DNA of 64,000 nucleotides from Polynucleobacter sp. 86C-FISCH (GTDB taxonomy: Bacteria > Pseudomonadota > Gammaproteobacteria > Burkholderiales > Burkholderiaceae). The stretch spans positions 768,253 through 832,252 of the forward strand of contig NZ_JACVOL010000001.1 in the NCBI RefSeq assembly GCF_018882415.1, given 5' to 3'. This document shows, one piece after another, positions 28,012-36,776 of the stretch. The translations under genes were made by a program, and so were the position numbers. The stretch's first letter is position 1. Every line of letters starts with the position of its first letter. Below the pieces are notes generated by a model that was given only the letters and a program-made list of their open reading frames with translations, did not search any database and was not told the DNA's origin.

Positions 28012-28598
28012 GAAGCCAACCTTGATTTAGGGGCTGGCGGCGTACCGCCTAAACCCAACTCAAAGAAGGTATATGACAAAGTAATTGTTTTTACATCATC
28101 CGGTAAACCTGCATCGATCACAAAGACTACCGGCATCTTTTTTGTTTCTTTTGCTGCTAGCGTTTGCTCCTGAAAGCAAAAGCACTCTAATTTAGTAAAA
28201 AACTCCGTTGCACTTTTAGGCGCATAACTCGGTATTGCTTGAGCACGCACTGGGCGATTTTGATTGTTAGTCACTTCATAAACAATCTCTGTCATTTCAC
28301 CAGGGTGTACTTCTAAAAAGTTCTTTACTGGTTTGAAGGTAAACGGGCCGCGGCTATTTGAATCAAACTCAATAGTTACTGTACGAGCATAGTTAACTTG
28401 GGTATTGCCAACCTTATTAGGGCTGAAGGCTCTGACACCATAATCATTCTTGCTTGTTACTACGTTAATTCCGGTGACCTCACACAAGGCCTTGTACATC
28501 GGAACTAAGGCATAGCCAAAACCAAACATCATCACAGCTGCAATTAAGAGCTTCAACAAAATTTGGCGGTTGAGTGCTTGATCTATAACCATCGTCAT
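28008..28598 (-). CDS. ctaG: Cytochrome c oxidase assembly protein CtaG (COX11)
   Basis: Copper chaperone for the CuB site of subunit I. 196 residues: an N-terminal membrane anchor (LLKLLIAAVMMFGFGYALVPMYKALCEVTGIN) and a periplasmic Ig-like domain with the copper-binding CFCFQEQ motif. Two in-frame ATGs two codons apart make the exact start uncertain. It is flanked by the small assembly gene and the DUF2970 gene. Confidence 0.95.
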   Translation of the reverse strand: MTMVIDQALNRQILLKLLIAAVMMFGFGYALVPMYKALCEVTGINVVTSKNDYGVRAFSPNKVGNTQVNYARTVTIEFDSNSRGPFTFKPVKNFLEVHPGEMTEIVYEVTNNQNRPVRAQAIPSYAPKSATEFFTKLECFCFQEQTLAAKETKKMPVVFVIDAGLPDDVKTITLSYTFFELGLGGTPPAPKSRLAS

Positions 28599-28606
28599 CA
28601 GCGGGC

Positions 28607-28738
28607 TTAACCCAACAAGCTCCGTTTAATCACAATGCCAATAAAAAAAACTGCTACTACGCTCAACAGAATGAAGCCCATCCTGCGATTATTCGCAGCA
28701 AGGGCTTGCTTACCTGATGAATTAAATTCCTGCTTCAC
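28607..28738 (-). CDS. Cytochrome oxidase small assembly protein (43 aa, GTG start)
   Basis: A GTG start at 28738 inside the ctaD 3' end gives a 43-residue protein overlapping ctaD by 17 bases. It has a polar N-terminus, NNRRMG, then one transmembrane helix (FILLSVVAVFFIGIVIKR). This form matches the very small assembly proteins seen between ctaD and ctaG in Burkholderiales. A longer in-frame ATG version would lie mostly inside ctaD and is unlikely. Its function is inferred from position. Confidence 0.75.
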   Translation of the reverse strand: MKQEFNSSGKQALAANNRRMGFILLSVVAVFFIGIVIKRSLLG

Positions 28739-30341
28739 GCATCTGCTCTGCGCTAGGCGGAGTTTCAAAAGTGTGATGTGGTGCTGGTGACGGTACTGTC
28801 CACTCAAGACCCTTAGCGCCATCCCATGGCTTCATTGGAGCTTTTTCGCCTTGGCCACGATACGCTGGCATTACAACGAAGAGCAAGAAATAAACCTGCG
28901 CTAAACCAAAGCCCAATGCACCGATCGATGCAATCGCATTGAAGTCAGCAAACTGAGTTGGATAGTCAGCATAGCGACGTGGCATACCTGCCAAGCCCAA
29001 GAAGTGCATTGGGAAGAAGGTGATGTTGAAGAAAATCATGGAAGCCCAAAAATGGATCTTGCCGCGAGTTTCATTAGCCATGTAGCCAGTCCACTTTGGA
29101 CACCAGTAGTAGAAGCCAGCAAACATTGCGAACAATGAACCTGCAACCAAAACATAGTGGAAGTGAGCAACAACGTAGTAAGTATCTTGTACGCCGATAT
29201 CAATTGGCGCCATTGCCAAGATCAAACCAGTAAAGCCACCCATGGTGAAAACGAAGATAAAGCCAATAGCCCACAACATTGGAGTTTCAAAGGTCATTGA
29301 ACCTTTCCACATTGTTGCTACCCAGTTGAAAATCTTCACACCAGTTGGAACTGCAATCAACATGGTTGCGTACATAAAGAACAACTGACCAGTTACTGGC
29401 ATACCAGTTGCAAACATGTGGTGAGCCCAAACGATGAAAGACAAGATCGCGATCGATGCAGTTGCATAAACCATTGAGCTGTAACCAAACAATGTCTTTC
29501 TGGAGAAAGCAGGAACGATTTCACTCACGATTCCGAATGCTGGAAGAATCATGATGTAAACCTCTGGATGACCGAAGAACCAGAAAATATGCTGGAACAT
29601 GATTGGGTCGCCACCGCCAACTGCGGAGAAGAATGAAGTACCGAAATGACGGTCAGTCAGAACCATCGTAATTGCGCCAGCCAATACAGGCATCACAGCG
29701 ATCAACAAGTAAGCAGTGATCAACCATGTCCAGCAGAACATTGGCATCTTCATTAATGTCATGCCAGGAGCGCGCATGTTCAAAATAGTTACGATGATGT
29801 TGATCGAACCCATGATCGATGAAGCACCCAACAAGTGAAGTGCAAAAATCGCCATGTCCATGCCAGGGCCCATTTGTGAAGTCAATGGAGCATAGATAGT
29901 CCAGCCACCTGATGGAGCGCCACCAGGAACCAAGAATGAGCTCAACAACAATGTTGCTGCCACTGGAAGAATCCAGAAGCTAAAGTTGTTCATACGGGCA
30001 AATGCCATATCAGATGCACCGATTTGCAAAGGCACCATCCAGTTAGCAAAGCCAACGAAGGCCGGCATAATCGCGCCGAACACCATCACCAAACCGTGCA
30101 TGGTTGTCAGTTGATTAAAGAACTCTGGACGCAGGAACTGCAAACCAGGTTGGAACAATTCCAAACGAATTCCCAAAGCCATCACACCGCCAGCTAGCAA
30201 GCTAACGAATGAGAAGATCAAATACATCGTGCCGATGTCTTTGTGGTTGGTTGCGAACAACCAACGACGCCAACCATGTGGCGTGTGATCGTCGTGCGCG
30301 TGGTCGTGTGCGTGATCGTGGGTAGTAGAGACTGTGCTCAT
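28722..30341 (-). CDS. ctaD: Cytochrome c oxidase subunit I
   Basis: Catalytic subunit with haem a, haem a3 and CuB. The 539 residues hold twelve transmembrane helices. They include TTMHGLVMVFGA near the low-spin haem ligand, WFFGHPEVYIMILPAFG with the His-Tyr cross-link, WAHHMFATG with the CuB histidines, and VAHFHYVL carrying the remaining haem ligands. The N-terminus is unusually histidine-rich (HDHAHDHAHDDH, starting at residue 8). It follows ctaC by 43 bases. Confidence 0.97.
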   Translation of the reverse strand: MSTVSTTHDHAHDHAHDDHTPHGWRRWLFATNHKDIGTMYLIFSFVSLLAGGVMALGIRLELFQPGLQFLRPEFFNQLTTMHGLVMVFGAIMPAFVGFANWMVPLQIGASDMAFARMNNFSFWILPVAATLLLSSFLVPGGAPSGGWTIYAPLTSQMGPGMDMAIFALHLLGASSIMGSINIIVTILNMRAPGMTLMKMPMFCWTWLITAYLLIAVMPVLAGAITMVLTDRHFGTSFFSAVGGGDPIMFQHIFWFFGHPEVYIMILPAFGIVSEIVPAFSRKTLFGYSSMVYATASIAILSFIVWAHHMFATGMPVTGQLFFMYATMLIAVPTGVKIFNWVATMWKGSMTFETPMLWAIGFIFVFTMGGFTGLILAMAPIDIGVQDTYYVVAHFHYVLVAGSLFAMFAGFYYWCPKWTGYMANETRGKIHFWASMIFFNITFFPMHFLGLAGMPRRYADYPTQFADFNAIASIGALGFGLAQVYFLLFVVMPAYRGQGEKAPMKPWDGAKGLEWTVPSPAPHHTFETPPSAEQMREAGI

Positions 30342-30384
30342 GAATTACTCCGGTTTCGTTTTTATCTGTATTTGTTAATCTGAA

Positions 30385-31539
30385 TTAATTGCCGCGCGCA
30401 GTAATAATGTCTTGGGTCTGAATCACTTCACCCGTCTTATTACCCCATGCGTTACGTGTATAAGTCATCACTGCAGCGATATCGCCATCAGAGATCACGC
30501 CAGCCCATTTCGGCATTGCGCCTTTACCGTTAATCAAGATGTTGTACTGAGCAGCTTTAGGGCCCAATACCATCTTGCTACCATCCAATGCAGGGAAAGC
30601 GCCTGCACCTTTACCGTTAGGCTGATGACAAGCTGCGCAGTTTGCTGCGTAAACTTTTGCACCACGCTCTTTTTGCTCATCCAAGGTGTAAACCTTTGAT
30701 GGATCATCGCCAGCAGCGCCCATTTCTTTTTTCTTCTGAGCAACCCAAGCGGTGTAGTCATCTTGTGAAACTACACGCACAACGATAGGCATAAATGCAT
30801 GCTCAGCACCGCAAAGCTCAGAGCACTGACCGCGGAAAGTGCCGATAGTTTCAGCCCTGAACCAGGTATCACGAACGAAGCCTGGAATCGCATCTTGCTT
30901 TACGCCAAAGGCTGGGATTGTCCAAGCGTGAATAACGTCATTTGCTGTAGTGATCAAACGAATCTTTTTGCCAACTGGCACAACCATTTCATTATCTACT
31001 TCCATCAAGTAGGTATTTGATTTTGGTGCCAAGTTATTAATTGCTTCGCGTGAAGTAGACAAAGTGGATAGGAAGCTAATGCCTTCACCTTCACCTTTGA
31101 TGTAGTCGTAACCCCACTTCCACTGATAACCAGTAGTTTTAATAGTGATGTCAGAGTTAGTAGTGTCTTTCATTGCTACAACTGTTTTTGTTGCAGGCAA
31201 CGCCATACCGATCACGATGAGCAATGGAATGACTGTCCAAATAATTTCAACAGTGGTGCTCTCGTGGAAAGACGCTGATTTGTGACCCAATGATTTGCGG
31301 TGCTTCAAAATGGAATAGAACATCACTCCAAAAACACCAATAAAAATTAAAGCGCAAATTACCAACATCATCCAATGCAACCAATGGATCTCTTGCATGA
31401 TTTTGGTAGCAGGAGCTGTGAAATTCAGCTGATTAACAGCTGGGCCACCAGGCATGTTCTCTGCTGCATGTGCAAATGCAGCGCCAAAAGCAGCTACGAA
31501 ATAGAGCGAAGCCCTAGTGACTTTTCCAAATAAATTCAT
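30385..31539 (-). CDS. ctaC: Cytochrome c oxidase subunit II with fused cytochrome c domain
   Basis: Electron-entry subunit. A signal peptide (…FAHAA) and two transmembrane helices precede the CuA domain, with H204, C239, C243, H247 and M250 in CSELCGAEHAFM as ligands. Residues ~285–384 are a fused class I cytochrome c domain with haem motif C301-AAC-H305, making this a caa3-type subunit II. It is the first gene of the oxidase operon. A perfect -10 box is found ~90 bases upstream. Confidence 0.96.
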   Translation of the reverse strand: MNLFGKVTRASLYFVAAFGAAFAHAAENMPGGPAVNQLNFTAPATKIMQEIHWLHWMMLVICALIFIGVFGVMFYSILKHRKSLGHKSASFHESTTVEIIWTVIPLLIVIGMALPATKTVVAMKDTTNSDITIKTTGYQWKWGYDYIKGEGEGISFLSTLSTSREAINNLAPKSNTYLMEVDNEMVVPVGKKIRLITTANDVIHAWTIPAFGVKQDAIPGFVRDTWFRAETIGTFRGQCSELCGAEHAFMPIVVRVVSQDDYTAWVAQKKKEMGAAGDDPSKVYTLDEQKERGAKVYAANCAACHQPNGKGAGAFPALDGSKMVLGPKAAQYNILINGKGAMPKWAGVISDGDIAAVMTYTRNAWGNKTGEVIQTQDIITARGN

Positions 31540-31627
31540 CTTATTCTCTGTTTATTGTCGTGAGCAAAGCGACAAAAATGCCGCGAATTGCCCAAAAAAC
31601 GGTCTCAAGCCAATACATCCTGCCGTG

Positions 31628-31656
31628 ATTATAGGGTTAATTAGGCGTAACAACAA
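31628..31656 (-). promoter_or_regulatory. Candidate promoter of the cytochrome oxidase operon
   Basis: On the minus strand a perfect TATAAT occupies 31633–31628. TTGTTG at 31656–31651 is a weak -35 at a 17-base spacing; TTGTTA at 14 bases is an alternative. It lies in the 179-base gap between the methyltransferase gene and ctaC and would give a leader of about 80 bases. No other clear element was seen in this gap. Confidence 0.45.
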
Positions 31657-31718
31657 ACAGGGATAACCCAGCCTGATCCAATCTTGACGAAGGTTAAAAT
31701 GATAGTGAGTACTTACAC

Positions 31719-32516
31719 TTAAGCAGAATCTGGCCTAGTCTTGCGTCCAATTTGATTTAGATCAATATAGGCCACGCTGTCTTTGGCCTTCGCCAGATGT
31801 TTTCCAATCGCCCAGGCATGCCCATAAACCACCTCTAAAGTGAGTTTTTGCGGCAAAACACTCAATTCTGAAGCTTCTAAGGGGGTGGAATGGATCAATT
31901 TGAGGGCGTTGATATCCACCAACAATAAGGCACTGTTTTCATAGTCTAAGGTTAGGTACTCCATGTCCATTACCGGATCCGAAAATCGCTCTGCAAGCAA
32001 TGCATCACCCATATCGTGCATGTCCCAAGGGCTTAATAGATTTTTCAGCTTTAACTCTACAAGGGATATTGAACGCAACTCTTTCCCGGTATCGGGGCCC
32101 AGATAGCTAAACGCAATTAATCCACCCTCACGCAGGACGCGCCAGCACTCGTGTAGAAATTGCTTAGGCTCTGCCAGATCGTGCAATAGAAGATCACTAA
32201 AAATCAAATCAACAGAATTATCAGAAAGATCAAATTTTCCCGACGATGTGTAACTGGCTAAAGAACTAGTGCGAGCCCCAAATAGTGAACGCCAATGTGT
32301 GACTGCTTTAGCGCGCCACATTGCAAAACCTGAAACACTCTCATCTACGAGGCTAATTAGGCGCGCCCTTGGGTAGCGCTTAGCAAATGTATTCAAATGC
32401 TTTCCGGGAAAGTCCGGCACTATCAAAATATCTTTTACATCGAGCTTAACGATGTCTAACTTTTGCAGCATGCGATCTGCAATTTCGTCTTGTAACCATC
32501 TGATGGGCTGGGTCAT
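31719..32516 (-). CDS. SAM-dependent methyltransferase (BioC-like)
   Basis: Class I methyltransferase of 265 residues. The SAM-binding region is degenerate (DILIVPDFPGKHLNTF), followed by the motif-II-like FDLSDNSVDLIFSDLLLHDL, LHECWRVLREGGLIAFSYLGPDT and a C-terminal GHAWAIGK. These features resemble BioC (malonyl-ACP O-methyltransferase) of biotin synthesis, but no other bio gene is adjacent. It starts 23 bases from the divergent comF. Alternatively it methylates some other small molecule. Confidence 0.75.
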   Translation of the reverse strand: MTQPIRWLQDEIADRMLQKLDIVKLDVKDILIVPDFPGKHLNTFAKRYPRARLISLVDESVSGFAMWRAKAVTHWRSLFGARTSSLASYTSSGKFDLSDNSVDLIFSDLLLHDLAEPKQFLHECWRVLREGGLIAFSYLGPDTGKELRSISLVELKLKNLLSPWDMHDMGDALLAERFSDPVMDMEYLTLDYENSALLLVDINALKLIHSTPLEASELSVLPQKLTLEVVYGHAWAIGKHLAKAKDSVAYIDLNQIGRKTRPDSA

Positions 32517-32539
32517 TGGCTCAGTATACTCAGCGCCCC

Positions 32540-33301
32540 ATGCAATTTCCAGAGAACATTTTTGAAGCGATTTGTGACCGGCTTTTACCAACGGCTTGTA
32601 TTGCTTGTCAGCAGTTTCAGCAGCGCTCTATTTGCAATAACTGTTTAGACGCTTTGCGAGATGAAGGCTTGTTTAACTATCAGTGCTGTTATCAATGTGG
32701 CATCACACTTCAGGCCGAAGAAATTGCCCAGCAATATTGCGCACTCTGCCAAATATCTGAACTCTACTTTGATGAAACCTATTGCTTAGATCGTTACACA
32801 GGCATTCTTCAATCAGCATTGCATGAGTTTAAATACCAAAAACGCATTGCTTATGGCCATGCACTCAGCAGCGCCTGGAACATACTTATCTCTTCGCAAC
32901 TTGAACACATTGACTCAAGTTATTTGCTACCTGTTCCATTAAGCATCCAAAAGTTGGCGCAACGTGGCTTTAATCAAAGCTGGGAAATTACTAAACGAAT
33001 TCAATGTGGGCGGCATATTCAGAAATCACCCTACATACTGAAGCGTCACCATTATTCAGAACACCAGGCTGGAAGCAATCTTGAAGACCGACATCTATCC
33101 ATTAAAGGAATGTTCTATATTGAAGCAAAATACATCGAGCAAATTCAAGATAAAACGGTCATCGTATTTGATGATGTCATGACTAGCGGAGCAACCCTAA
33201 ATGAAATTGCCCGCGTTCTGAAGGACAATGGCGTATCTCGCGTAGTCAATTGGGTACTTCTCAGGGCTGCGCGACCAATCGAAAGAGTGCAACATGTTTA
33301 A
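32540..33301 (+). CDS. comF: ComF family phosphoribosyltransferase-like protein
   Basis: 253-residue protein with an N-terminal cysteine-rich zinc-binding part (CIACQQ, CNNC, CCYQCG, CALC) and a C-terminal PRT-like domain with the PRPP-loop motif VIVFDDVMTSGATLNE. This is the ComF/GntX organisation, involved in DNA uptake or use in competent bacteria. The ATG at 32540 was chosen; a TTG 24 bases upstream overlaps the divergent gene start. The end overlaps trmL by eight bases. Confidence 0.9.
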   Translation: MQFPENIFEAICDRLLPTACIACQQFQQRSICNNCLDALRDEGLFNYQCCYQCGITLQAEEIAQQYCALCQISELYFDETYCLDRYTGILQSALHEFKYQKRIAYGHALSSAWNILISSQLEHIDSSYLLPVPLSIQKLAQRGFNQSWEITKRIQCGRHIQKSPYILKRHHYSEHQAGSNLEDRHLSIKGMFYIEAKYIEQIQDKTVIVFDDVMTSGATLNEIARVLKDNGVSRVVNWVLLRAARPIERVQHV

Positions 33302-33764
33302 TATCGTCTTATTCGAACCAGAAATTCCCCCCAATACCGGGAACATCATTCGCCTCTGTGCAAACACTGGTGCCAAATTACATCTAATAGAGCCTCTTGG
33401 ATTCCCGATGGAGGATGCAAAGCTTCGCAGAGCTGGCTTGGACTATCACGAATTTGCAAGAGTAAAAGTTCATCAAAATTGGGCGCAGTTTTTAAAAGAT
33501 GAAAATCCCGACCCTGAACATCTTTTTGCATTAACCACCAAGGGGTCAGGAAAATTTCATGAGGGCAAATATTCGCCTAATGATTACTTTGTATTTGGTT
33601 CTGAAACCAAAGGCATTACAGATGAAGTAAGAGATTCCATCCCAGCTACTAATCGCATGCGTCTTGCAATGCAAGATAGTAGTCGCAGCTTAAATCTATC
33701 CAATACAGTGGCAATCGTTGTGTATGAAGCATGGCGCCAAAATGGCCTTGCTGGTGGTCAATAA
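33294..33764 (+). CDS. trmL: tRNA (cytidine/uridine-34-2'-O)-methyltransferase TrmL
   Basis: SPOUT-class enzyme that methylates the wobble ribose of tRNA-Leu isoacceptors. The 156 residues show the opening LFEPEIPPNTGNIIRLCANTG, the knot motifs FGSETKGI and the final LSNTVAIVVYEAWRQ. These are diagnostic of TrmL (YibK). It overlaps comF and converges on gpsA. Confidence 0.96.
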   Translation: MFNIVLFEPEIPPNTGNIIRLCANTGAKLHLIEPLGFPMEDAKLRRAGLDYHEFARVKVHQNWAQFLKDENPDPEHLFALTTKGSGKFHEGKYSPNDYFVFGSETKGITDEVRDSIPATNRMRLAMQDSSRSLNLSNTVAIVVYEAWRQNGLAGGQ

Positions 33765-33786
33765 CAAGCTGACCTGAGAACTGCGC

Positions 33787-34809
33787 TTAGGATTCGATTT
33801 TGGGATCGCGCCCCATGAGCTTCTTAACGGCATCATGTGGCTTTAATTTTCCAGATAGTACTTCGCCCATCATGGCGGTAATAGGCATCTCTACACCAAG
33901 ACGTTTGGCTAAGTCTCCAACAGCTTGAGCGCACAGTACGCCCTCAGCAACGTGACCAAGACTAGCAAGTATTTCGGACAATGATTTTCCAGCGGCAAGC
34001 TCAAGACCAACGCGACGATTACGAGATAGATCTCCTGTTGCGGTCAAAATTAAATCGCCGACTCCAGTTAGACCCATACAAGTTTCAGACTTGCCACCAG
34101 CAGCCTTTACTAGGCGCATCATTTCTGCCAAACCACGTGTCAAGACTGCGGCGCGGGCATTCAGACCTAAATCTAAACCATCACCAATACCTGCGGCGAT
34201 AGCCAAGACGTTCTTAATAGCGCCACCCAATTCAACGCCGATCAAATCATCACTTGAGTAAACGCGCATATTGCCGTGATGGAAGGCGGCTTGAACAACT
34301 TCGCAAAGTTTTGCAGATTTACTTGCGACAGTTAAGGCACAAGGCATGCCCGCGCCAACCTCACGTGCAAAGCTAGGGCCAGACAAGGCGCCATACGAAT
34401 GCGTTATGCCATGTGAGTGAATTTTGCTTTCACGCTCTACCACTTGATGCGGCAACAAAGCAGTATCAGGCTCTAAGCCTTTGCATAACCAAATAATATT
34501 GAGGGGGTGTTCGGCAACTTTTAAGACTTGAGCAATCGTTTCAGAAAGCCCAGACATTGGCGTAGCAATGACTAAAAGATCATCGCTCGAAAGTCTTTTA
34601 ATCGCAGCAGCAAAATCGCTCTCGAGTTTTAATCCCTCGGGTAATTGAATACCTGAAAGATAGGCTCGGTTTTCACCGCTCTTTTGAATATCTTGTAATT
34701 GCTGCTGGCTACGAGACCACAAACAGACATCACCTTCATTGAGATGGCGAGTAGCCTGTGCGGCCATCGCCGTTCCCCAAGCGCCAGCACCAAGCAGTGT
34801 CACTTTCAT
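33787..34809 (-). CDS. gpsA: NAD(P)-dependent glycerol-3-phosphate dehydrogenase GpsA
   Basis: Reduces dihydroxyacetone phosphate to glycerol 3-phosphate for phospholipid synthesis. The N-terminus has VTLLGAGAWGTAMA (GxGxxG), and later VELGGAIKNVLAIAAGIGDGLDLG carries the catalytic lysine. Start at ATG 34809 gives 340 residues. An in-frame GTG five codons upstream is possible; neither has a strong ribosome site. It closes the rhodanese–grxC–secB–gpsA series. Confidence 0.96.
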   Translation of the reverse strand: MKVTLLGAGAWGTAMAAQATRHLNEGDVCLWSRSQQQLQDIQKSGENRAYLSGIQLPEGLKLESDFAAAIKRLSSDDLLVIATPMSGLSETIAQVLKVAEHPLNIIWLCKGLEPDTALLPHQVVERESKIHSHGITHSYGALSGPSFAREVGAGMPCALTVASKSAKLCEVVQAAFHHGNMRVYSSDDLIGVELGGAIKNVLAIAAGIGDGLDLGLNARAAVLTRGLAEMMRLVKAAGGKSETCMGLTGVGDLILTATGDLSRNRRVGLELAAGKSLSEILASLGHVAEGVLCAQAVGDLAKRLGVEMPITAMMGEVLSGKLKPHDAVKKLMGRDPKIES

Positions 34810-34832
34810 GATCTGTGGGCTCACTTAAAAAC

Positions 34833-35345
34833 TTAGTGAGGCTTGCTTTCAGTTGCTGCGCCATCTTTTGTGGCGGCTTCTTGTTGAGCCTGCATCAAAC
34901 GATGCTCATACATGCCATGGAAGTTAATTTCATTCAAATGAATTGGCTGGAAACCTGCGCGACTAATAATGTCAGCGATATTTGAACGCAAGTATGGATA
35001 CAAAATAGTTGGGCAAGCAATGCCGAGCATTGGATCAATTTGTTCAACAGGGATGTTGCTGAACTCAAAAATACCTGCTTGTTTAGCTTCAACCAAGAAC
35101 AATACTTTCGTATCCACCTTAGCAGTCACAGTAGAGCTCAAAGCCACCTCAAAGATTCCTTCGCTTAAAGGAGCAACGGAAATATCAATCTCTACTTGCA
35201 CTTGTGGCTCAGATGCAACCAACAAAATCTGTGGTGCATTTGGCTGCTCAAGCGATAAATCTTTTAGATAAATACGCTGAATACGAAATCCAGGCTCTTT
35301 AGATTGTTCGATGCTCTCTTGGGGTGCTGAGGATTGTTCAGTCAT
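34833..35345 (-). CDS. secB: Protein-export chaperone SecB
   Basis: Tetrameric cytoplasmic chaperone that holds preproteins unfolded for SecA. The 170 residues contain [19 protein letters not shown] at the start and [35 protein letters not shown], the family's conserved core. The tail is Ala/Gln-rich. It lies between grxC and gpsA with short gaps, an order shared with many proteobacteria. Confidence 0.97.
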   Translation of the reverse strand: MTEQSSAPQESIEQSKEPGFRIQRIYLKDLSLEQPNAPQILLVASEPQVQVEIDISVAPLSEGIFEVALSSTVTAKVDTKVLFLVEAKQAGIFEFSNIPVEQIDPMLGIACPTILYPYLRSNIADIISRAGFQPIHLNEINFHGMYEHRLMQAQQEAATKDGAATESKPH

Positions 35346-35374
35346 TACTAACTTTCTTTTGTATGTTTAATCTA

Positions 35375-35629
35375 TTAAGCCAACAAAGGATCGAGCTTGC
35401 CGGCGCGATCCAATGCAACTAAGTCGTCATAGCCACCTACATGGGTGTCGCCAATATAAATTTGCGGGACTGTGCGGCGACCAGTGCGGGTCATCATGAT
35501 CTCTCGCTGAGATGGATCACGATCAATCAAAATCTTCTCTAAGTTCGCGACGCCTTTTTTGTGCAATAGCTTTTCTGCCATGACGCAATATGGGCAAACC
35601 TGGGTGCTGTACATCGTTACTGGAGGCAT
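35375..35629 (-). CDS. grxC: Glutaredoxin 3
   Basis: Glutathione-dependent thiol-disulfide oxidoreductase of 84 residues. The dithiol active site is CPYC near residue 12, followed by RRTVPQIYIGDTHVGGYDDL with the cis-proline and glutathione-binding GGYDD. Its reductant is made by gshA and gshB encoded at 41–44 kb. It follows the rhodanese gene by nine bases. Confidence 0.96.
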   Translation of the reverse strand: MPPVTMYSTQVCPYCVMAEKLLHKKGVANLEKILIDRDPSQREIMMTRTGRRTVPQIYIGDTHVGGYDDLVALDRAGKLDPLLA

Positions 35630-35638
35630 TATTTCTCC

Positions 35639-36055
35639 TTACTTCACCAAAGGAAGGGCTGCTGCTTTCCAAGCCTGTACACCACCATCCAGTACACCCA
35701 CCTCTACAAAACCCAACTTTTGAGCTTCAGCAAGTAGTTTGCGGGATTGATTGCCAGTGTCACAAACTAGGACAACAGGCAGCTTACGGTCTAACTTCAG
35801 CTTTTCAATTGCGGCGGTCAAGGCGGAAGAATTGGCAAATTTAGCGCCAGGGAGGTGCCCAGTTTTGTACTCCTCCTCGGAACGCAGATCAAGCACATAC
35901 GCTTTGCGACGATTAATCCAAATTGTTGCCTCTGTAGGCGACAAGCCTTTTCCGCCAATAAGCGTAGATAATGTCGGTAGGAAAAGCGCTGCGCCCGAAA
36001 CCAGTAGGAGGGCGATTAGCGCTAAATTATCAATTTGCGTGAGAAAGTTCATCAC
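35639..36055 (-). CDS. Membrane-anchored rhodanese-like protein
   Basis: 138 residues with an N-terminal transmembrane helix (LALIALLLVSGAALFLPTL) and a single rhodanese domain. The active-site loop VLVCDTGNQSRK has the catalytic cysteine. Such YibN-like proteins are common before grxC–secB in proteobacteria. Sulfur donor and acceptor are unknown. Its start lies 19 bases from the divergent gpmA. Confidence 0.88.
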   Translation of the reverse strand: MMNFLTQIDNLALIALLLVSGAALFLPTLSTLIGGKGLSPTEATIWINRRKAYVLDLRSEEEYKTGHLPGAKFANSSALTAAIEKLKLDRKLPVVLVCDTGNQSRKLLAEAQKLGFVEVGVLDGGVQAWKAAALPLVK

Positions 36056-36074
36056 CGGATTATAGAATGGCTCT

Positions 36075-36764
36075 ATGAAACAACTTGTCCTTATTCGTCA
36101 TGGCGAATCCGCCTGGAACCTTGAAAACCGCTTCACTGGCTGGGCGGACGTTGACTTAACCCCAAAAGGCGCAGAGCAGGCCCTAGCAGCAGGTGCAAAC
36201 CTCAAAAAAGCAGGCTATGAATTCGATATTGCCTATACCTCTGTTTTAAGGCGCGCTATTCGCACCCTCTGGAATGTTCAAGACACCATGGACCTCATGT
36301 GGTTGCCGGTTGTTCATAGCTGGCGACTGAATGAGCGTCACTATGGCGCCCTCACCGGACTCAACAAAGCAGAGACTGCTCAAAAATATGGGGACGAGCA
36401 AGTCCATATTTGGCGACGCTCATATGATGTGCGTCCACCATTGCTAGAAAATGAAGATGAGCGCAACCCCAAAAATGATCCGCGCTACTCCAAACTCAAT
36501 ACAACTGATATTCCATTGGGCGAGTGTCTGAAAGATAACGTTGAGCGTGTCTTGCCATTGTGGAATGAATCGATTGCTCCAGCACTCAAAGCTGGTAAGC
36601 GCGTTTTATTAGTTGCTCACGGCAATAGCATTCGCTCTCTCATTAAGTATTTAGATCAAATGTCTGATGAAGACATTATGGAAGTCAACGTTCCAAATGG
36701 CATCCCACTGGTTTACGAATTAGACGATGACCTTAAGCCTATTCAACACTTTTATTTGGATTAA
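36075..36764 (+). CDS. gpmA: 2,3-bisphosphoglycerate-dependent phosphoglycerate mutase GpmA
   Basis: Interconverts 3- and 2-phosphoglycerate in glycolysis and gluconeogenesis. It starts with the phosphohistidine motif [18 protein letters not shown] (H9). The substrate-binding [14 protein letters not shown] and the second catalytic histidine in [12 protein letters not shown] follow. 229 residues is normal. ctpA follows after 12 bases. Confidence 0.97.
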   Translation: MKQLVLIRHGESAWNLENRFTGWADVDLTPKGAEQALAAGANLKKAGYEFDIAYTSVLRRAIRTLWNVQDTMDLMWLPVVHSWRLNERHYGALTGLNKAETAQKYGDEQVHIWRRSYDVRPPLLENEDERNPKNDPRYSKLNTTDIPLGECLKDNVERVLPLWNESIAPALKAGKRVLLVAHGNSIRSLIKYLDQMSDEDIMEVNVPNGIPLVYELDDDLKPIQHFYLD

Positions 36765-36776
36765 AACAAAAGAGCT

